Of a stretch of DNA of 33,172 nucleotides, positions 24,500-33,161 are shown one piece after another. The first letter of the stretch is position 1; every line of letters begins with the position of its first letter. Origin of the DNA: Planctomycetota bacterium (GTDB lineage: Bacteria > Planctomycetota > UBA1135 > GCA-002686595). The position numbers and the translations under genes are program-made. Below the pieces are notes generated by a model. That model saw only the letters and a list, made by a program, of their open reading frames with translations. It did no database searches and had not been told where the DNA came from. The stretch is from positions 1 to 33,172 of the forward strand of contig JAPKBO010000013.1 of NCBI GenBank assembly GCA_028823395.1, read 5' to 3'.

Positions 24500-27097
24500 A
24501 TGCGACCTTTCCACACACACCTTGAGTCCGACGCCACGCAGAGCCTGACGGCGCGTGGCCTGAGAATCACGGCGCTCCTGCCCCTGGCGCTGTCCATGAT
24601 TTGGTGCCTGCCCGCGACCGCTCAGGATCTCAAAGTCTCCCTGTGGCGCAACTCCAACTGGCCGAACGGGCTCGACATTGATCGATCCGGTGGCATTTCC
24701 TTCGGTGATTTGGATGCAGATGGCTGGGTCGATTTCTTCGGAGCACGCTCGGGCGAACTCTGGCACAACCTAGGTGGCCAGGATTGGGAGGTCTATCAGA
24801 ACCTCTTGCCACTTCAAGGCCGTTACGGGTGTGCCATTGGCGACTTCAACATGGACGGCTATCCCGACATCGCCACGGAGACACGCGGAACATTTATTGA
24901 GGGCGTCCAGGTTTTGCGAAACACCGGCACTCTCCCGGGGTTCATCAACGTCATGCGCCCCGGTGTGGTCGACGAGGTCCCGTGGGGCAACTGCGAAACA
25001 AACCTTTGGGCTGACGTGGACTTCGACGGGGACCCGGACCTCTTCGTACCCGTCTATCCATCTTGGGTTCCCATGATCGGGAGCCCGGGAAATTTCTTCC
25101 TGCAGAACATGGGGCCGACGGGACCGGGTGGAGAGCACCGCTTCTTGGAACTCAGCCGTGAGGTGGGATTGGACAACATTCCCGGCACGGATCGGCCGGA
25201 GGGCGCGGAGTTCTGCGACGTGGACGGTGACGGTGATCTAGACCTCTACTGTAACGGCACCATTTATCAAAACCGCTCGACCCTCGGAGCCCCCATGTTC
25301 ATGCCGCTGGACACTCCAGCCAGTGGCATACCGGGTCGAAGCACGACCGACGAGGGTATTTTCTTCTTCGACTACGATCTCGACGGTGACTTCGATCTCC
25401 TGATTTCGTGGTGTGCCGACCTGATGATCCGCATCCTCGAGAGCAACGGTGATGGCACGTTCTTCCTGACAAAGAAGAACGTCATCGACATGAACGGCGG
25501 CAAATACTGCCTGGGAGTTTCCCACGCCGACTGGGACAACGATGGAGACATCGATATCAGCACACAGCAGGTCTTCCGGCGGAACATGTTCGTGGAGACG
25601 GGCCAGCGTAAATTCATCGTGGCTACTCACCCTATCCCCGCTGGCAACCTGACCAACACGGTCAACTCCTGGGCTGATTGGGACAAGGACGGGGACCTGG
25701 ACTTGGGAGTCGGGGCCTTCGGTGCGTTGCGAGGCTTTTTCTACGACAACACCATTTACGATGAAACCACCCCCGCCGACCAACGGCGGTTCGTACGCGT
25801 CAACGTAGTGATGGACGCCGCAGGCGTGCCCTTCGGTCTCGCCAACGAGTACGGCGCGGCGGTGGAGATCACCGTCGAAGGCGACGGCACGGGTTACCGC
25901 CGGCGTCAGTTGGTAACGAGTGCCGGAGGCTATATCAATCAAAACGAATACGCACTGCACTTCGCACTGCCCGCCGACCCCGTGCCGGCCGACCCTGACC
26001 AAGACCTCCATTTCAGTATTGCCGTCGATCTGCCCTCCGATCCCAGCGTGGGCTTTCGTCGCATTGACCGCCACGTGAACCCGCGGCTTGCACGCATTCC
26101 CCTAGCTCACTTGGTCGACCGCGAGATCACGATTTACCGTAGCGGGAAAGTGGTCGTGGATGGCTGCGTATTTCCGCCGCATCCCTCAGCTCAATCTATT
26201 CTTGTCACGACGACGGACGGCCTAGCGCGCACGACGAATAGCATTCCCCTCACGCCACCCACGAGTGCACCAGGATCCGACTGGTACGTCGGCCTCGCAT
26301 TCGACACGGCACCCGGCAACCAACCGCTACGCGTCCAAGAAGTCATCCTCGACGGACGTGTGGGCCCGGGAGCTCCAACCTGTGGTGTGGGCAAGGCCGA
26401 GATTGCCTTCTGGGACGTAAGCGACCCCGCAAATCCATTTATTGTGCCGGGCGGAACCTTCGACGTGGAACGGCGAATACGCAATGACCGTAACGCCTAC
26501 CCGGTCAGCGTCTCGCTCCCCGCCGGTCGCCGCTATCGAGCCGTGGCGCGAGTGGACGAGCTGCGCGCGACGCCAATCAAGGCTCCCATCGTTAATGGTT
26601 CGGTCACGGTGCGCGGAGGCTTGTCCTTCAGCGACTCCACCCCCTGCAACGGAGTAGCCGTGGTGAATGCCGTGCGCGATCGCAAGCAGACCTACCTCTC
26701 CCTGCGCTTCGCTGACGACCCCGGGGCTCTCTGGGTGGATTTGGATTACGCCCTGCCCGGCAAGGGCGGACCCTCATCCCTGCAAGGAGCCGGTGTCATT
26801 GCTCCGGGAAGCCAATTGACACTCTCACTTACGGGCGCCCCTGCAAACATAACCACCACTCTGGTCGTCGGTCTGCGCGCCGAATGCCGTTCCATGGCGG
26901 GAGGCCTAAGAGTCCCCTCCTCTGACTCGGTCACGACCATTCAGACTGACGCCTCAGGCGCATGGCAAACGACCATTACGGTGCCTGCCACGGCCCTGCC
27001 TGGATCGAGCCTCTACTCGCAGGTCTGGTTCCTGGAAGATGGGACGCCTGCAGGACGTGCTGCGTCCAACGCAATATCGGCAACGGTACCGTACTAA
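24500..27097 (+). CDS. Secreted FG-GAP/VCBS seven-repeat protein
   Basis: An 865-aa exported protein. Signal peptide: basic start, then ITALLPLALSMIWCLPATAQ (cleavage near ATA-Q, about residue 41). Seven Asp-rich FG-GAP loops follow (about 65-420): DLDADGWVD, DFNMDGYPD, DVDFDGDPD, DVDGDGDLD, DYDLDGDFD, DWDNDGDID and DWDKDGDLD, which fits one seven-bladed calcium-dependent propeller. A region with VNVVMDAAGVPFGLANEYGA (ASPIC-like in position but not clearly so) precedes about 300 residues of beta-rich sequence with no recognised domain. The end (PGSSLYSQVWFLEDGTP, NAISATVPY) resembles a C-terminal module I associate with planctomycete secreted proteins (recollection, not checked). Its size and secretion fit an adhesin or a carbohydrate-binding surface protein. 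It is 27 bp before the propeller lipoprotein and 115 bp after the sulfatase. Confidence 0.88.
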   Translation: MRPFHTHLESDATQSLTARGLRITALLPLALSMIWCLPATAQDLKVSLWRNSNWPNGLDIDRSGGISFGDLDADGWVDFFGARSGELWHNLGGQDWEVYQNLLPLQGRYGCAIGDFNMDGYPDIATETRGTFIEGVQVLRNTGTLPGFINVMRPGVVDEVPWGNCETNLWADVDFDGDPDLFVPVYPSWVPMIGSPGNFFLQNMGPTGPGGEHRFLELSREVGLDNIPGTDRPEGAEFCDVDGDGDLDLYCNGTIYQNRSTLGAPMFMPLDTPASGIPGRSTTDEGIFFFDYDLDGDFDLLISWCADLMIRILESNGDGTFFLTKKNVIDMNGGKYCLGVSHADWDNDGDIDISTQQVFRRNMFVETGQRKFIVATHPIPAGNLTNTVNSWADWDKDGDLDLGVGAFGALRGFFYDNTIYDETTPADQRRFVRVNVVMDAAGVPFGLANEYGAAVEITVEGDGTGYRRRQLVTSAGGYINQNEYALHFALPADPVPADPDQDLHFSIAVDLPSDPSVGFRRIDRHVNPRLARIPLAHLVDREITIYRSGKVVVDGCVFPPHPSAQSILVTTTDGLARTTNSIPLTPPTSAPGSDWYVGLAFDTAPGNQPLRVQEVILDGRVGPGAPTCGVGKAEIAFWDVSDPANPFIVPGGTFDVERRIRNDRNAYPVSVSLPAGRRYRAVARVDELRATPIKAPIVNGSVTVRGGLSFSDSTPCNGVAVVNAVRDRKQTYLSLRFADDPGALWVDLDYALPGKGGPSSLQGAGVIAPGSQLTLSLTGAPANITTTLVVGLRAECRSMAGGLRVPSSDSVTTIQTDASGAWQTTITVPATALPGSSLYSQVWFLEDGTPAGRAASNAISATVPY

Positions 27098-27124
27098 GGG
27101 CTGACCCAAACCCTCGCGGAATGG

Positions 27125-28228
27125 ATGGCAATGACCGCAACACGTCTGACCATGGCGGCTTACGTAGCTCTGGCGTGTGCCGGTTGCAGCGAATCTGAAG
27201 TACCGAGCGCAGCAGAATATCCAGTAGCCCAGGCCCCGATGCCCTGGTGGGGAGCAGCAGCGCCTCCCAAAGAGCCCGCTCCCCTCCACAACCACGGCGA
27301 TCCTTCCCTGCAGCCCGACCCGCAGCGGATCAGTAATTTCATCCGCCGGATATTTCAGGACAGCCGAGGGCACCTCTGGTTCGGAACCAACGGGGACGGG
27401 GTATGCCGCCACGACGGCGAATCCCTCGAGTACTTCTCCCGGGCCCAGGGATTAGGCGGTGTGGCGGTACGCGGCATCGTGGAGGACGGAAATGGAAACG
27501 TCTGGTTCGGAACGGAGGGAGGACTGACACGATACGACGGCGTCGCGTTCACCAACTACACCGAGAAGGACGGTCTGGTTAGTGACGACGTCTGGAGCCT
27601 CATGGTGGACACCAAGGGGTCCATCTGGATTGGAACCCTAGCGGGGGCCTGCTACTTCGATGGCGCGAGGTTTACGCCCTTCGAATTGCCCGAATCCGAG
27701 CCGGACCCGCTGCGCGGCGTCACGAGTGCCAGGATCGTCCACTGCATCATGGAGGACAGTCGCGGGCAGATGTGGTTCGCGACCAACGGCGGCGCCTACG
27801 TCCACGACGGAAAGTCCCTACGCAACATCTCCGAAAAGGACGGACTCTCGAACAATTCCGTCAACGCGATCCTCGAGGATCGGGACGGCGCTATCTGGTT
27901 CACAACCCACCACGCCGGGTTCTGCCGTCTCGACGGTAAGACCTTTACCAACTTCGGCCTCGCGGATGGCATCCATGGAACAGAGGCTTGGAGCGTTTAC
28001 GAAGATCCTTCCGGAAACATCTGGGTCACCATCGAGCACGACGGTGTGTACTGCTACGACGGCCAAGCCTTCACGCAATTCCATCGCAAGGAAGGGCTAG
28101 CCAGCGATGCGGTGCAGTGCGCCTTCATGGATAAGGAAGGACGCATGTGGTTCGGCGGCGTGTTCGGACTGTTCCGTTACGACGGCAAGTCCGTCTTCCC
28201 GGTCGGCAAGACCGGCCCTTGGAAATAA
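27125..28228 (+). CDS. Regulator-propeller (Reg_prop) lipoprotein without kinase
   Basis: A 367-aa lipoprotein made of two-component-regulator propeller repeats. The signal peptide MAMTATRLTMAAYVALACAGC gives Cys21. Seven repeats follow, each of the form I-x-E-D-x-x-G-x-W-F-G-T (about one every 45 residues): IFQDSRGHLWFGT, IVEDGNGNVWFGT, LMVDTKGSIWIGT, IMEDSRGQMWFAT, ILEDRDGAIWFTT, VYEDPSGNIWVTI and AFMDKEGRMWFGG. Seven make one complete blade set. In Bacteroidetes hybrid sensors such repeats come in two propellers fused to a histidine kinase and sense oligosaccharides; here there is no membrane helix or kinase, so it could be a binding protein only. Adjacent ATGs at 27121, 27125 and 27131 leave the start slightly open; 27125 fits the signal. 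Probably in an operon with the FG-GAP gene. Confidence 0.88.
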   Translation: MAMTATRLTMAAYVALACAGCSESEVPSAAEYPVAQAPMPWWGAAAPPKEPAPLHNHGDPSLQPDPQRISNFIRRIFQDSRGHLWFGTNGDGVCRHDGESLEYFSRAQGLGGVAVRGIVEDGNGNVWFGTEGGLTRYDGVAFTNYTEKDGLVSDDVWSLMVDTKGSIWIGTLAGACYFDGARFTPFELPESEPDPLRGVTSARIVHCIMEDSRGQMWFATNGGAYVHDGKSLRNISEKDGLSNNSVNAILEDRDGAIWFTTHHAGFCRLDGKTFTNFGLADGIHGTEAWSVYEDPSGNIWVTIEHDGVYCYDGQAFTQFHRKEGLASDAVQCAFMDKEGRMWFGGVFGLFRYDGKSVFPVGKTGPWK

Positions 28229-28317
28229 TCCGACCGACAATGCGCAAGGCCCTCGAGTCCCTAAGGTCACTGGGATGCCGGCGCGCGCATGACGCGATTC
28301 GAAACGAAATCGGCTGC

Positions 28318-28365
28318 TGGCCCAGTAGCTGGCCCAGTAGCTAGCCCAGTAGATGGCCCTGTCTC
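28318..28365. repeat. 12-bp tandem repeat, three units plus a decayed fourth
   Basis: TGGCCCAGTAGC occurs twice exactly (28318-28329, 28330-28341), once with two changes (28342-28353) and then decays (28354-28365 begins TGGCCC). It lies in the 145 bp between the convergent propeller and apaG genes. Each unit junction can form CCAG-TAG-CTGG. Probably a minisatellite or transcription-end structure. Confidence 0.8.
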
Positions 28366-28373
28366 GGACCCCT

Positions 28374-28781
28374 CTAGAAAGCTTCGGCGTTATCCGCGCT
28401 AGGCACTAAAAAGAAACGCCCGATGATCACGTCGAAGTGTTCGCCGCCCTTGCGTTCGAAGGTGTAGCAACCCTCCATCGTTCCCCACTCTGTCTTGAGG
28501 GGGCAGTGGCTAGTGTATTCGAAGCTCATACCGGGCTCGAAGGTGGGCTGATATCCGATAACCCCGTCGCCACTCACCGTCTCCGTGTTGTTGTTAGCAT
28601 CACGGATTTCCCAGCGGCGGCGAAGGAGTTGCACGGTGTCTTCGCCCTCGTTGGTTATACGTATCCGGTAGGCGTAGAAGTGGTGAGAGCGGTCCGCGTC
28701 AGAGCGCTCAGGATCGAACTGAGCTGCCGCTTCTATACGTACGCCCAGGGTTGTGGTGTTCGAATTAGGTGACTGTTCCAT
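28374..28781 (-). CDS. apaG: ApaG family protein
   Basis: A 135-aa ApaG-domain protein with a fibronectin-type beta fold. Seen: HHFYAYRIRITNEGEDTVQLLRR compressed as YRIRITNEG and VQLLRRRWEI, then VSGDGVIGYQPTFEPGMSFEYTS and CPLKTEWGTMEGCYTF, which follow the family consensus closely (GxGVxGxQPxLxPGxxFxYTSxCPLxTxxGxMxGxYxM). The Escherichia coli protein is 125 aa and is linked genetically to diadenosine tetraphosphate hydrolase and cation resistance; its biochemical role is unsettled, and related domains occur in eukaryotic F-box and PDIP38 proteins. It stands alone, divergent from the DUF885 gene with only 55 bp between the starts. AGG lies 5 bp before the ATG, within a palindromic CCTAGG. 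Confidence 0.93.
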   Translation of the reverse strand: MEQSPNSNTTTLGVRIEAAAQFDPERSDADRSHHFYAYRIRITNEGEDTVQLLRRRWEIRDANNNTETVSGDGVIGYQPTFEPGMSFEYTSHCPLKTEWGTMEGCYTFERKGGEHFDVIIGRFFLVPSADNAEAF

Positions 28782-28787
28782 AAGTAC

Positions 28788-28797
28788 CTAGGATAGC
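28788..28797. promoter_or_regulatory. Shared divergent promoter candidate of apaG and the DUF885 gene
   Basis: CTAGGATAGC reads as TAGGAT on the plus strand (ending 42 bp before the ATG at 28837) and as GCTATCCT on the minus strand (ending 8 bp before the apaG ATG). Both match TANNNT. The two readings overlap, so initiation in one direction would exclude the other. Confidence 0.3.
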
Positions 28798-28836
28798 CTG
28801 ACCGGAGAGGGTGCGACAGCCGCGAATACCCGACCC

Positions 28837-30312
28837 ATGCTCCAAGCCACAGCAAGACCCCTAGCCCATCCCCATAGGGCTCTCGTCCTCCTCGCTCTTC
28901 TAGGTGCCTGCGGGCTGCCCGGAGGCAAGAGCTACTCCGGATCCGTGCCGCCGCACGAAGATGCCGCACTCGATGCTTTTTTGGCCGAAACCCGATTGGC
29001 AGCGGCAGACCGCGTACGGCTCGCCGACCACATGGGCAAGATCAAGGGCCGCAGTCTGTCTTGGACCACAGCCGACCCCAAGTGGGTCCAACTCGACCTC
29101 GATCAACGAGGGGGGGAGTTGCGACGCCTGCTCACCCGCTTCGGTTCAAGCTCCCTCAGCCCCGATCGCACTCTGCTTCTTGAAACCGCTCGCTCTCAGC
29201 TTTTGCAAGAGCGGGCAGCGATGGACTGGCGCGGCCGCGATGTTCTCTGGTCGGAACGAGGGCCAGCAACCACCGACGATTGGCTTCTCGGAGATTCCGC
29301 ACCCTCGGAACTAGAAGGTCGAGTCACGCTCGGGGATGGAATGGCCCTGAACGCTTGGTTACAGCGACTAGAGAACCAGGGAAACTACCTTGTAACCTTG
29401 GATCACGAGCTCGCAGCACGGGAGAGTGGCGAGCTTCTGCCCGCAGCCGTTGGGCTTAGACACGCCCTTGGCGTGGTGGACACCGCCCTGGAAACTCAGC
29501 TCCCGCAATGGCTCGCGCTGCTATCCACGCGTCTAGCGGAAGAGGACACCCTATCCGATATAGAGCGCGCCCAATGGCGCGCCAGAGGGGCGGAGGCATT
29601 GCAGGTTGCCCTTGGAGAACGGCTCGACAAGTTGAAACGGCGGCTTACTCATTTAGCCGAGCACGCACCCGAGGGTTCCCTTGCTGGCAGCGCCGCCAAC
29701 CAGGGCTATTACCGTCACCTGTTGATGACAGCTACTAGCTACTCAGCTGCACCTCTGGAATTCCATGCCCAGCATCAAGAGGCTGTGCAGACCCTCCTCG
29801 AGAGCCCCGTGATTGACTCCAAGCAAATCAATTTAGCCGCCAACCTAGGTGAGTATCTTGCGGGGGACGGCCCCATTCCCACCGGGCCTGATTCAACATC
29901 CGATGCACCCTTCTCGGCCTGGTTCAACGGCTGGGCGCTCTACGAATTCGCACGTGGTGACGATTTGTCCGGCCTCATCCTGCGCCTTAATGCCTATGCC
30001 CTCTCCGTGGCGGACACCGGAATCCACACCAAGGGCTGGACGCGTGAAGAGGCCTCAAATTACTTGGAAAATCACGCAGCCATGGACGTGGAACTTGCAT
30101 CCAAAGCGATCGACAACATCTTTCTCTACCCCGGTCACGCAGTCGGAGCACCTATCGGCTACGAACAGTTTATTTCTATGCGGAAGCGATGCGAACGCCG
30201 CTGGGGTCCAGAGTTCGATGATGAGCCCTTGCATGACTTGATCCGAGCTTCGGGCCCCGCCCCCCTGATACCCCTTGGTGTCCGAATCGTGCAGTGGATG
30301 AAAACGAGATGA
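28837..30312 (+). CDS. DUF885-family lipoprotein lacking the metal-binding motif
   Basis: A 491-aa lipoprotein (signal ALVLLALLGACG, lipobox LGAC at about Cys25). The last 160 residues match DUF885, a family of presumed zinc metallopeptidases: WFNGWALYEFA (usual EGWALYAE), LNAYALSVADTGIHTKGWT, REEASNYLENHAAM, FLYPGHAVGAPIGYEQF and DDEPLHDLIRASGPAPLIPL. Just before this the family normally has a HExxPGHH-type motif; here the same place reads NLAANLGEYLAGDGPIP and has no His. No HExxH or HExxxH occurs elsewhere. The Glu of EGWA is also replaced by Asn. The protein is therefore predicted to be catalytically inactive unless it uses other residues. The start has GGAGAGGG about 30 bp upstream, too far to be a normal ribosome site. 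Its stop overlaps the next gene by 4 bp. Confidence 0.75.
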   Translation: MLQATARPLAHPHRALVLLALLGACGLPGGKSYSGSVPPHEDAALDAFLAETRLAAADRVRLADHMGKIKGRSLSWTTADPKWVQLDLDQRGGELRRLLTRFGSSSLSPDRTLLLETARSQLLQERAAMDWRGRDVLWSERGPATTDDWLLGDSAPSELEGRVTLGDGMALNAWLQRLENQGNYLVTLDHELAARESGELLPAAVGLRHALGVVDTALETQLPQWLALLSTRLAEEDTLSDIERAQWRARGAEALQVALGERLDKLKRRLTHLAEHAPEGSLAGSAANQGYYRHLLMTATSYSAAPLEFHAQHQEAVQTLLESPVIDSKQINLAANLGEYLAGDGPIPTGPDSTSDAPFSAWFNGWALYEFARGDDLSGLILRLNAYALSVADTGIHTKGWTREEASNYLENHAAMDVELASKAIDNIFLYPGHAVGAPIGYEQFISMRKRCERRWGPEFDDEPLHDLIRASGPAPLIPLGVRIVQWMKTR

Positions 30313-32090
30313 TATTCGCGAGCGGTGGGGATCGAACCTGGAATCGAGTGCGCTGGTGCCTCTGGGGTTTAGCCGTAATCCTGGCCGCATGGAGTTGGCG
30401 TCGCTGGCCCGACGTGCAAGTCGACTTCGGTCGCGAGCTATACGCACCCTGGCGGCTAACCCAGGGTGATTCCCTGCACCGTGACGTGGCTTGGTTCAAC
30501 GGCCCACTCTCTGCTTGGTGGAATGCCTTCTGGTTCAAGTTAGCGGGTACCTCCCTGACGACCCTGATTGCAGTCAACCTCGCCCTGCTACTCCTTACCT
30601 TGGAGTTGCTCACCGACAGCCTTCGCCGCTGGGCGGGGAACGCAGCCGCTGCCGCTGGCGGTGCGTTGTTCTTGTGCATTTTCGCCTTCGGCCGCTACGC
30701 CTCGATCGGGAACTACAACTTCGTCACGCCTTATTCCCACGAGCTAACCCATGGCCTGATCCTGAGCCTCGGTGCGTTGCACCTGTTGAGCCGCGGACGT
30801 TCGAACCTCTCAATGCTCGGTGCGGGACTTTGCCTGGGACTGGTCTTCCTGACAAAAGCCGAAGTGGCCCTCGCAGCCAGTGTGGCTACCGTTGTCCGGC
30901 TCTTCGCAGCCCCGGTAGGTGGATGGCGAGCGATCTTTGCAGTGGGCATCGCCATCCCCATTGTGTCGGCGTATGGAATTCTGTCTTACACGCTTGGCGC
31001 ACAGAGCGCTCCGGTTGCCCTGCTTGGCGGGTGGGCACATCTCGGCAACTCAGCCGTACGCGAGTTACCCTTCTACCAGGCCATTCTCGGGAGCGACAAT
31101 CCACGGGGCAATCTCGCCCATATGGGTCGCCTAGCGGTGGGCTATCTGGCTGTGTCCGGAGCACTCGTTGCGATCTGCATGCGTGGAACGGCAACAGTAT
31201 TACAGGCACGAACAGCACGGGTAGGCGGCGTATTCCTGGGCCTTGCCATCATGCTTCTAGGCTCCGGCCTATGGCGTCAGCTTGCCCGCCCCTTCCCGGT
31301 ACTGCTCCTGATAGTTCTTGCCCTTCAGGTTCGTGCACTCCTACAGGCACGTGGACGCCCGGGAGAATCGACTAGAACTGCTGATGCTCTCGCTCTGTCT
31401 TTATTCGCATTCCTGTTGATGGGCAAGATGATTTTGAGTCCTCAGCTCCGGCACTACGGCTTCGTGCTGGCGCTTCCCGCGTCCATGGTCCTGGCTGCTG
31501 TTGCTGTCGGACGAATCCCAAGTTGGCTAGATGCGCGGGGGAAGCCCGGCGTATTCTTCCAGTCCACGACACTGGGAGTCTTGGCGATGGTCATGCTGAT
31601 CCACCTGGGTGAATCCCACGCCTGGTACCATCGACGCTTGTTCAAGAGTTGGCCCGCCTCTACGGAATATGAGGTAGGCAGCGGCGCGGATGCGATTCGG
31701 GCGCGCTGGCGTGGCGAAGAAATGGCCGACGCCCTGGCAGATCTGCAGCAACGCCTTGGTCCAGAGGACACACTGCTCGTCCTACCAGAGGGAGTCATGC
31801 TCAACTACCTCTTGCGCCGACGCTCCCCCACACGGCACGTTAATTTCATGCCGCCCGAGCTGTTGATCTGGGGAGAAGAGACGATCCTCGCCGAACTCCA
31901 ACGATCTCCCCCTGACGTCGTCGCCATAGTGCACAAGGACACGAGCGAGTACGGGGCGGCGCGTTTTGGCTGGGACTACGGTCAGCAGATCTGGAACTGG
32001 ATCGATGACTCCTACGAGCGCAAGGCTGTGTACGGGGCGATCCCGCTGGTGAGTTCGCGCTTCGGTATCGCCATCATGGAACCCAAGTAG
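30309..32090 (+). CDS. GT-C-type membrane glycosyltransferase-like protein
   Basis: A 593-aa polytopic membrane protein resembling ArnT/PMT-like GT-C glycosyltransferases. After the first helix (about 15-30) comes VQVDFGRELYAPWRL with Asp39 in the first external loop, the expected catalytic-acid position, then LHRDVAWFNGPLSAWWNAF, a motif pattern common in these enzymes. About ten more hydrophobic segments follow (to about residue 440). A soluble C-terminal domain of about 150 residues (ADALADLQQRLGPEDTLLVL onwards) is typical of the group and faces the periplasm. The ATG at 30309 overlaps the DUF885 stop (ATGA); a GTG at 30294 would add five residues. It differs from the enzyme at 2170-4467 in having no TPR. 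Donor and acceptor are unknown. Confidence 0.78.
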   Translation: MIFASGGDRTWNRVRWCLWGLAVILAAWSWRRWPDVQVDFGRELYAPWRLTQGDSLHRDVAWFNGPLSAWWNAFWFKLAGTSLTTLIAVNLALLLLTLELLTDSLRRWAGNAAAAAGGALFLCIFAFGRYASIGNYNFVTPYSHELTHGLILSLGALHLLSRGRSNLSMLGAGLCLGLVFLTKAEVALAASVATVVRLFAAPVGGWRAIFAVGIAIPIVSAYGILSYTLGAQSAPVALLGGWAHLGNSAVRELPFYQAILGSDNPRGNLAHMGRLAVGYLAVSGALVAICMRGTATVLQARTARVGGVFLGLAIMLLGSGLWRQLARPFPVLLLIVLALQVRALLQARGRPGESTRTADALALSLFAFLLMGKMILSPQLRHYGFVLALPASMVLAAVAVGRIPSWLDARGKPGVFFQSTTLGVLAMVMLIHLGESHAWYHRRLFKSWPASTEYEVGSGADAIRARWRGEEMADALADLQQRLGPEDTLLVLPEGVMLNYLLRRRSPTRHVNFMPPELLIWGEETILAELQRSPPDVVAIVHKDTSEYGAARFGWDYGQQIWNWIDDSYERKAVYGAIPLVSSRFGIAIMEPK

Positions 32091-32115
32091 CACTCCGCGG
32101 AGTCCTGCATGACCT

Positions 32116-32123
32116 GCTAGGCT
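32116..32123 (+). promoter_or_regulatory. Candidate -10 element of the last membrane-protein gene
   Basis: GCTAGGCT lies 24 bp before the ATG at 32148, in the 57 bp gap after the glycosyltransferase-like gene. It matches the TANNNT pattern and spacing seen before three other genes in the window. Confidence 0.3.
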
Positions 32124-32147
32124 CTTGGATGCCAAGCGCACCTGACC

Positions 32148-33161
32148 ATGAGCGACAATACCGAACCTCACACTCTTGACAGTCTACGCAGCGCCTTGCA
32201 GGTCATGCTCGCCTGCATCCAGCGGGCCTGTCGACCTAAGTGGTTCTTGATATCTGGGCTGGCCTATCAGTCCGTGGTACTGGGAGGCACTTTTGGAGTC
32301 ATTGTTTTCGCACCCGTGATGGATCGGGCCCTACCAGGCATCGGACGAACCATCTTGGACAAGGTGGGGCGGACGCTGCAGGTCGTGCCTGAAGTTGATT
32401 CCCTGTTCGATCAGGTAGCAGACATGGGAATCGTTTCCGGCCTTTTCTTCGTGCCCTTTGCCCTCATGCTGTTCCGCTTGGCGGCAGGTCTGGGGAACCT
32501 GTCTTCACAGGATCATTGGGACAAGGCTCGTGGGGAACGTCAGATGCCGACCCTACGAGCGACTTGGAAGGCGGGGCGGGGATTCTCCCGGGCGGGTTTG
32601 GGAATGTGGCTCCTCTTTCCTCTGATGATGTTCATCGCCACCTATCTGTTTGTGGGGCCGATCTATCTGTTCATGGGCAGTACCGATCTCTCAGGCATGC
32701 GCTTCCTGGGAACGCTGACCGCCGGTGGACTGGTCGTCTTGCTGATGGCGTACAGTTTCCTGCTCTCGATCTTGTTCCAACTCTCGTTGCAATCCTTAGT
32801 GCGTAACCAACGCGGTGTAGGTTCAGCGATTCAACACGCTTGGCGCTTGGTGAAGGCAGGTCCAAAGAGGGTTCTGCGGGCAACGGCCGTCGACATGGCA
32901 CTCCTTCTGACAACCTTTATCCTGCACATGGCGCTAATCAGTGCCCTCCCCGGGTCCGCCACGTCCCCCATCGGGCTCGCCGCAACAGAGCCCAACGCCG
33001 TCATCCTGCAAGCACCCAGTACTTGGCTCAGCCTACCCATCACCCTTGCCATGGCCCTGCTCTACGGCGTCATGGGCTGTGCCCGGAGCGGGTTCTGGAC
33101 TCGGGCCTACTTCACGCTGGGCGGGATTTCCACGGTGGAACAGATCTCGGAAAAGCGCTGA
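32148..33161 (+). CDS. Multi-pass membrane protein, unrecognised
   Basis: Not assigned to a family. 337 aa with about six membrane segments, near residues 32-55 (WFLISGLAYQSVVLGG), 95-115 (LFFVPFALMLFRLAAGL), 150-172 (WLLFPLMMFIATYLFVG), 185-215 (GGLVVLLMAYSFLLSIL), 245-265 (ALLLTTFILHMALISAL) and 292-312 (LPITLAMALLYGVMG). A cytoplasmic-looking N-terminus precedes them. The segment VGSAIQHAWRLVKAGPKRVLRA before the fifth helix resembles the amphipathic inter-helix stretch of several uncharacterised bacterial six-helix membrane families. No catalytic motif is visible. It follows the GT-C gene by 57 bp in the same direction and ends 11 bp before the window edge, so further genes of the unit may lie outside. 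Confidence 0.7.
   Translation: MSDNTEPHTLDSLRSALQVMLACIQRACRPKWFLISGLAYQSVVLGGTFGVIVFAPVMDRALPGIGRTILDKVGRTLQVVPEVDSLFDQVADMGIVSGLFFVPFALMLFRLAAGLGNLSSQDHWDKARGERQMPTLRATWKAGRGFSRAGLGMWLLFPLMMFIATYLFVGPIYLFMGSTDLSGMRFLGTLTAGGLVVLLMAYSFLLSILFQLSLQSLVRNQRGVGSAIQHAWRLVKAGPKRVLRATAVDMALLLTTFILHMALISALPGSATSPIGLAATEPNAVILQAPSTWLSLPITLAMALLYGVMGCARSGFWTRAYFTLGGISTVEQISEKR

Noticed and set aside
25238-26074. A 278-codon minus-strand frame inside the FG-GAP gene
   Set aside because: It mirrors the repetitive Asp-rich codons of the real gene (Asp codons read as Val on the other strand), and it has no signal or domain of its own.
28318-28365. CRISPR array
   Set aside because: The repeats are 12 bp and directly adjacent with no spacers, and no cas genes are present.
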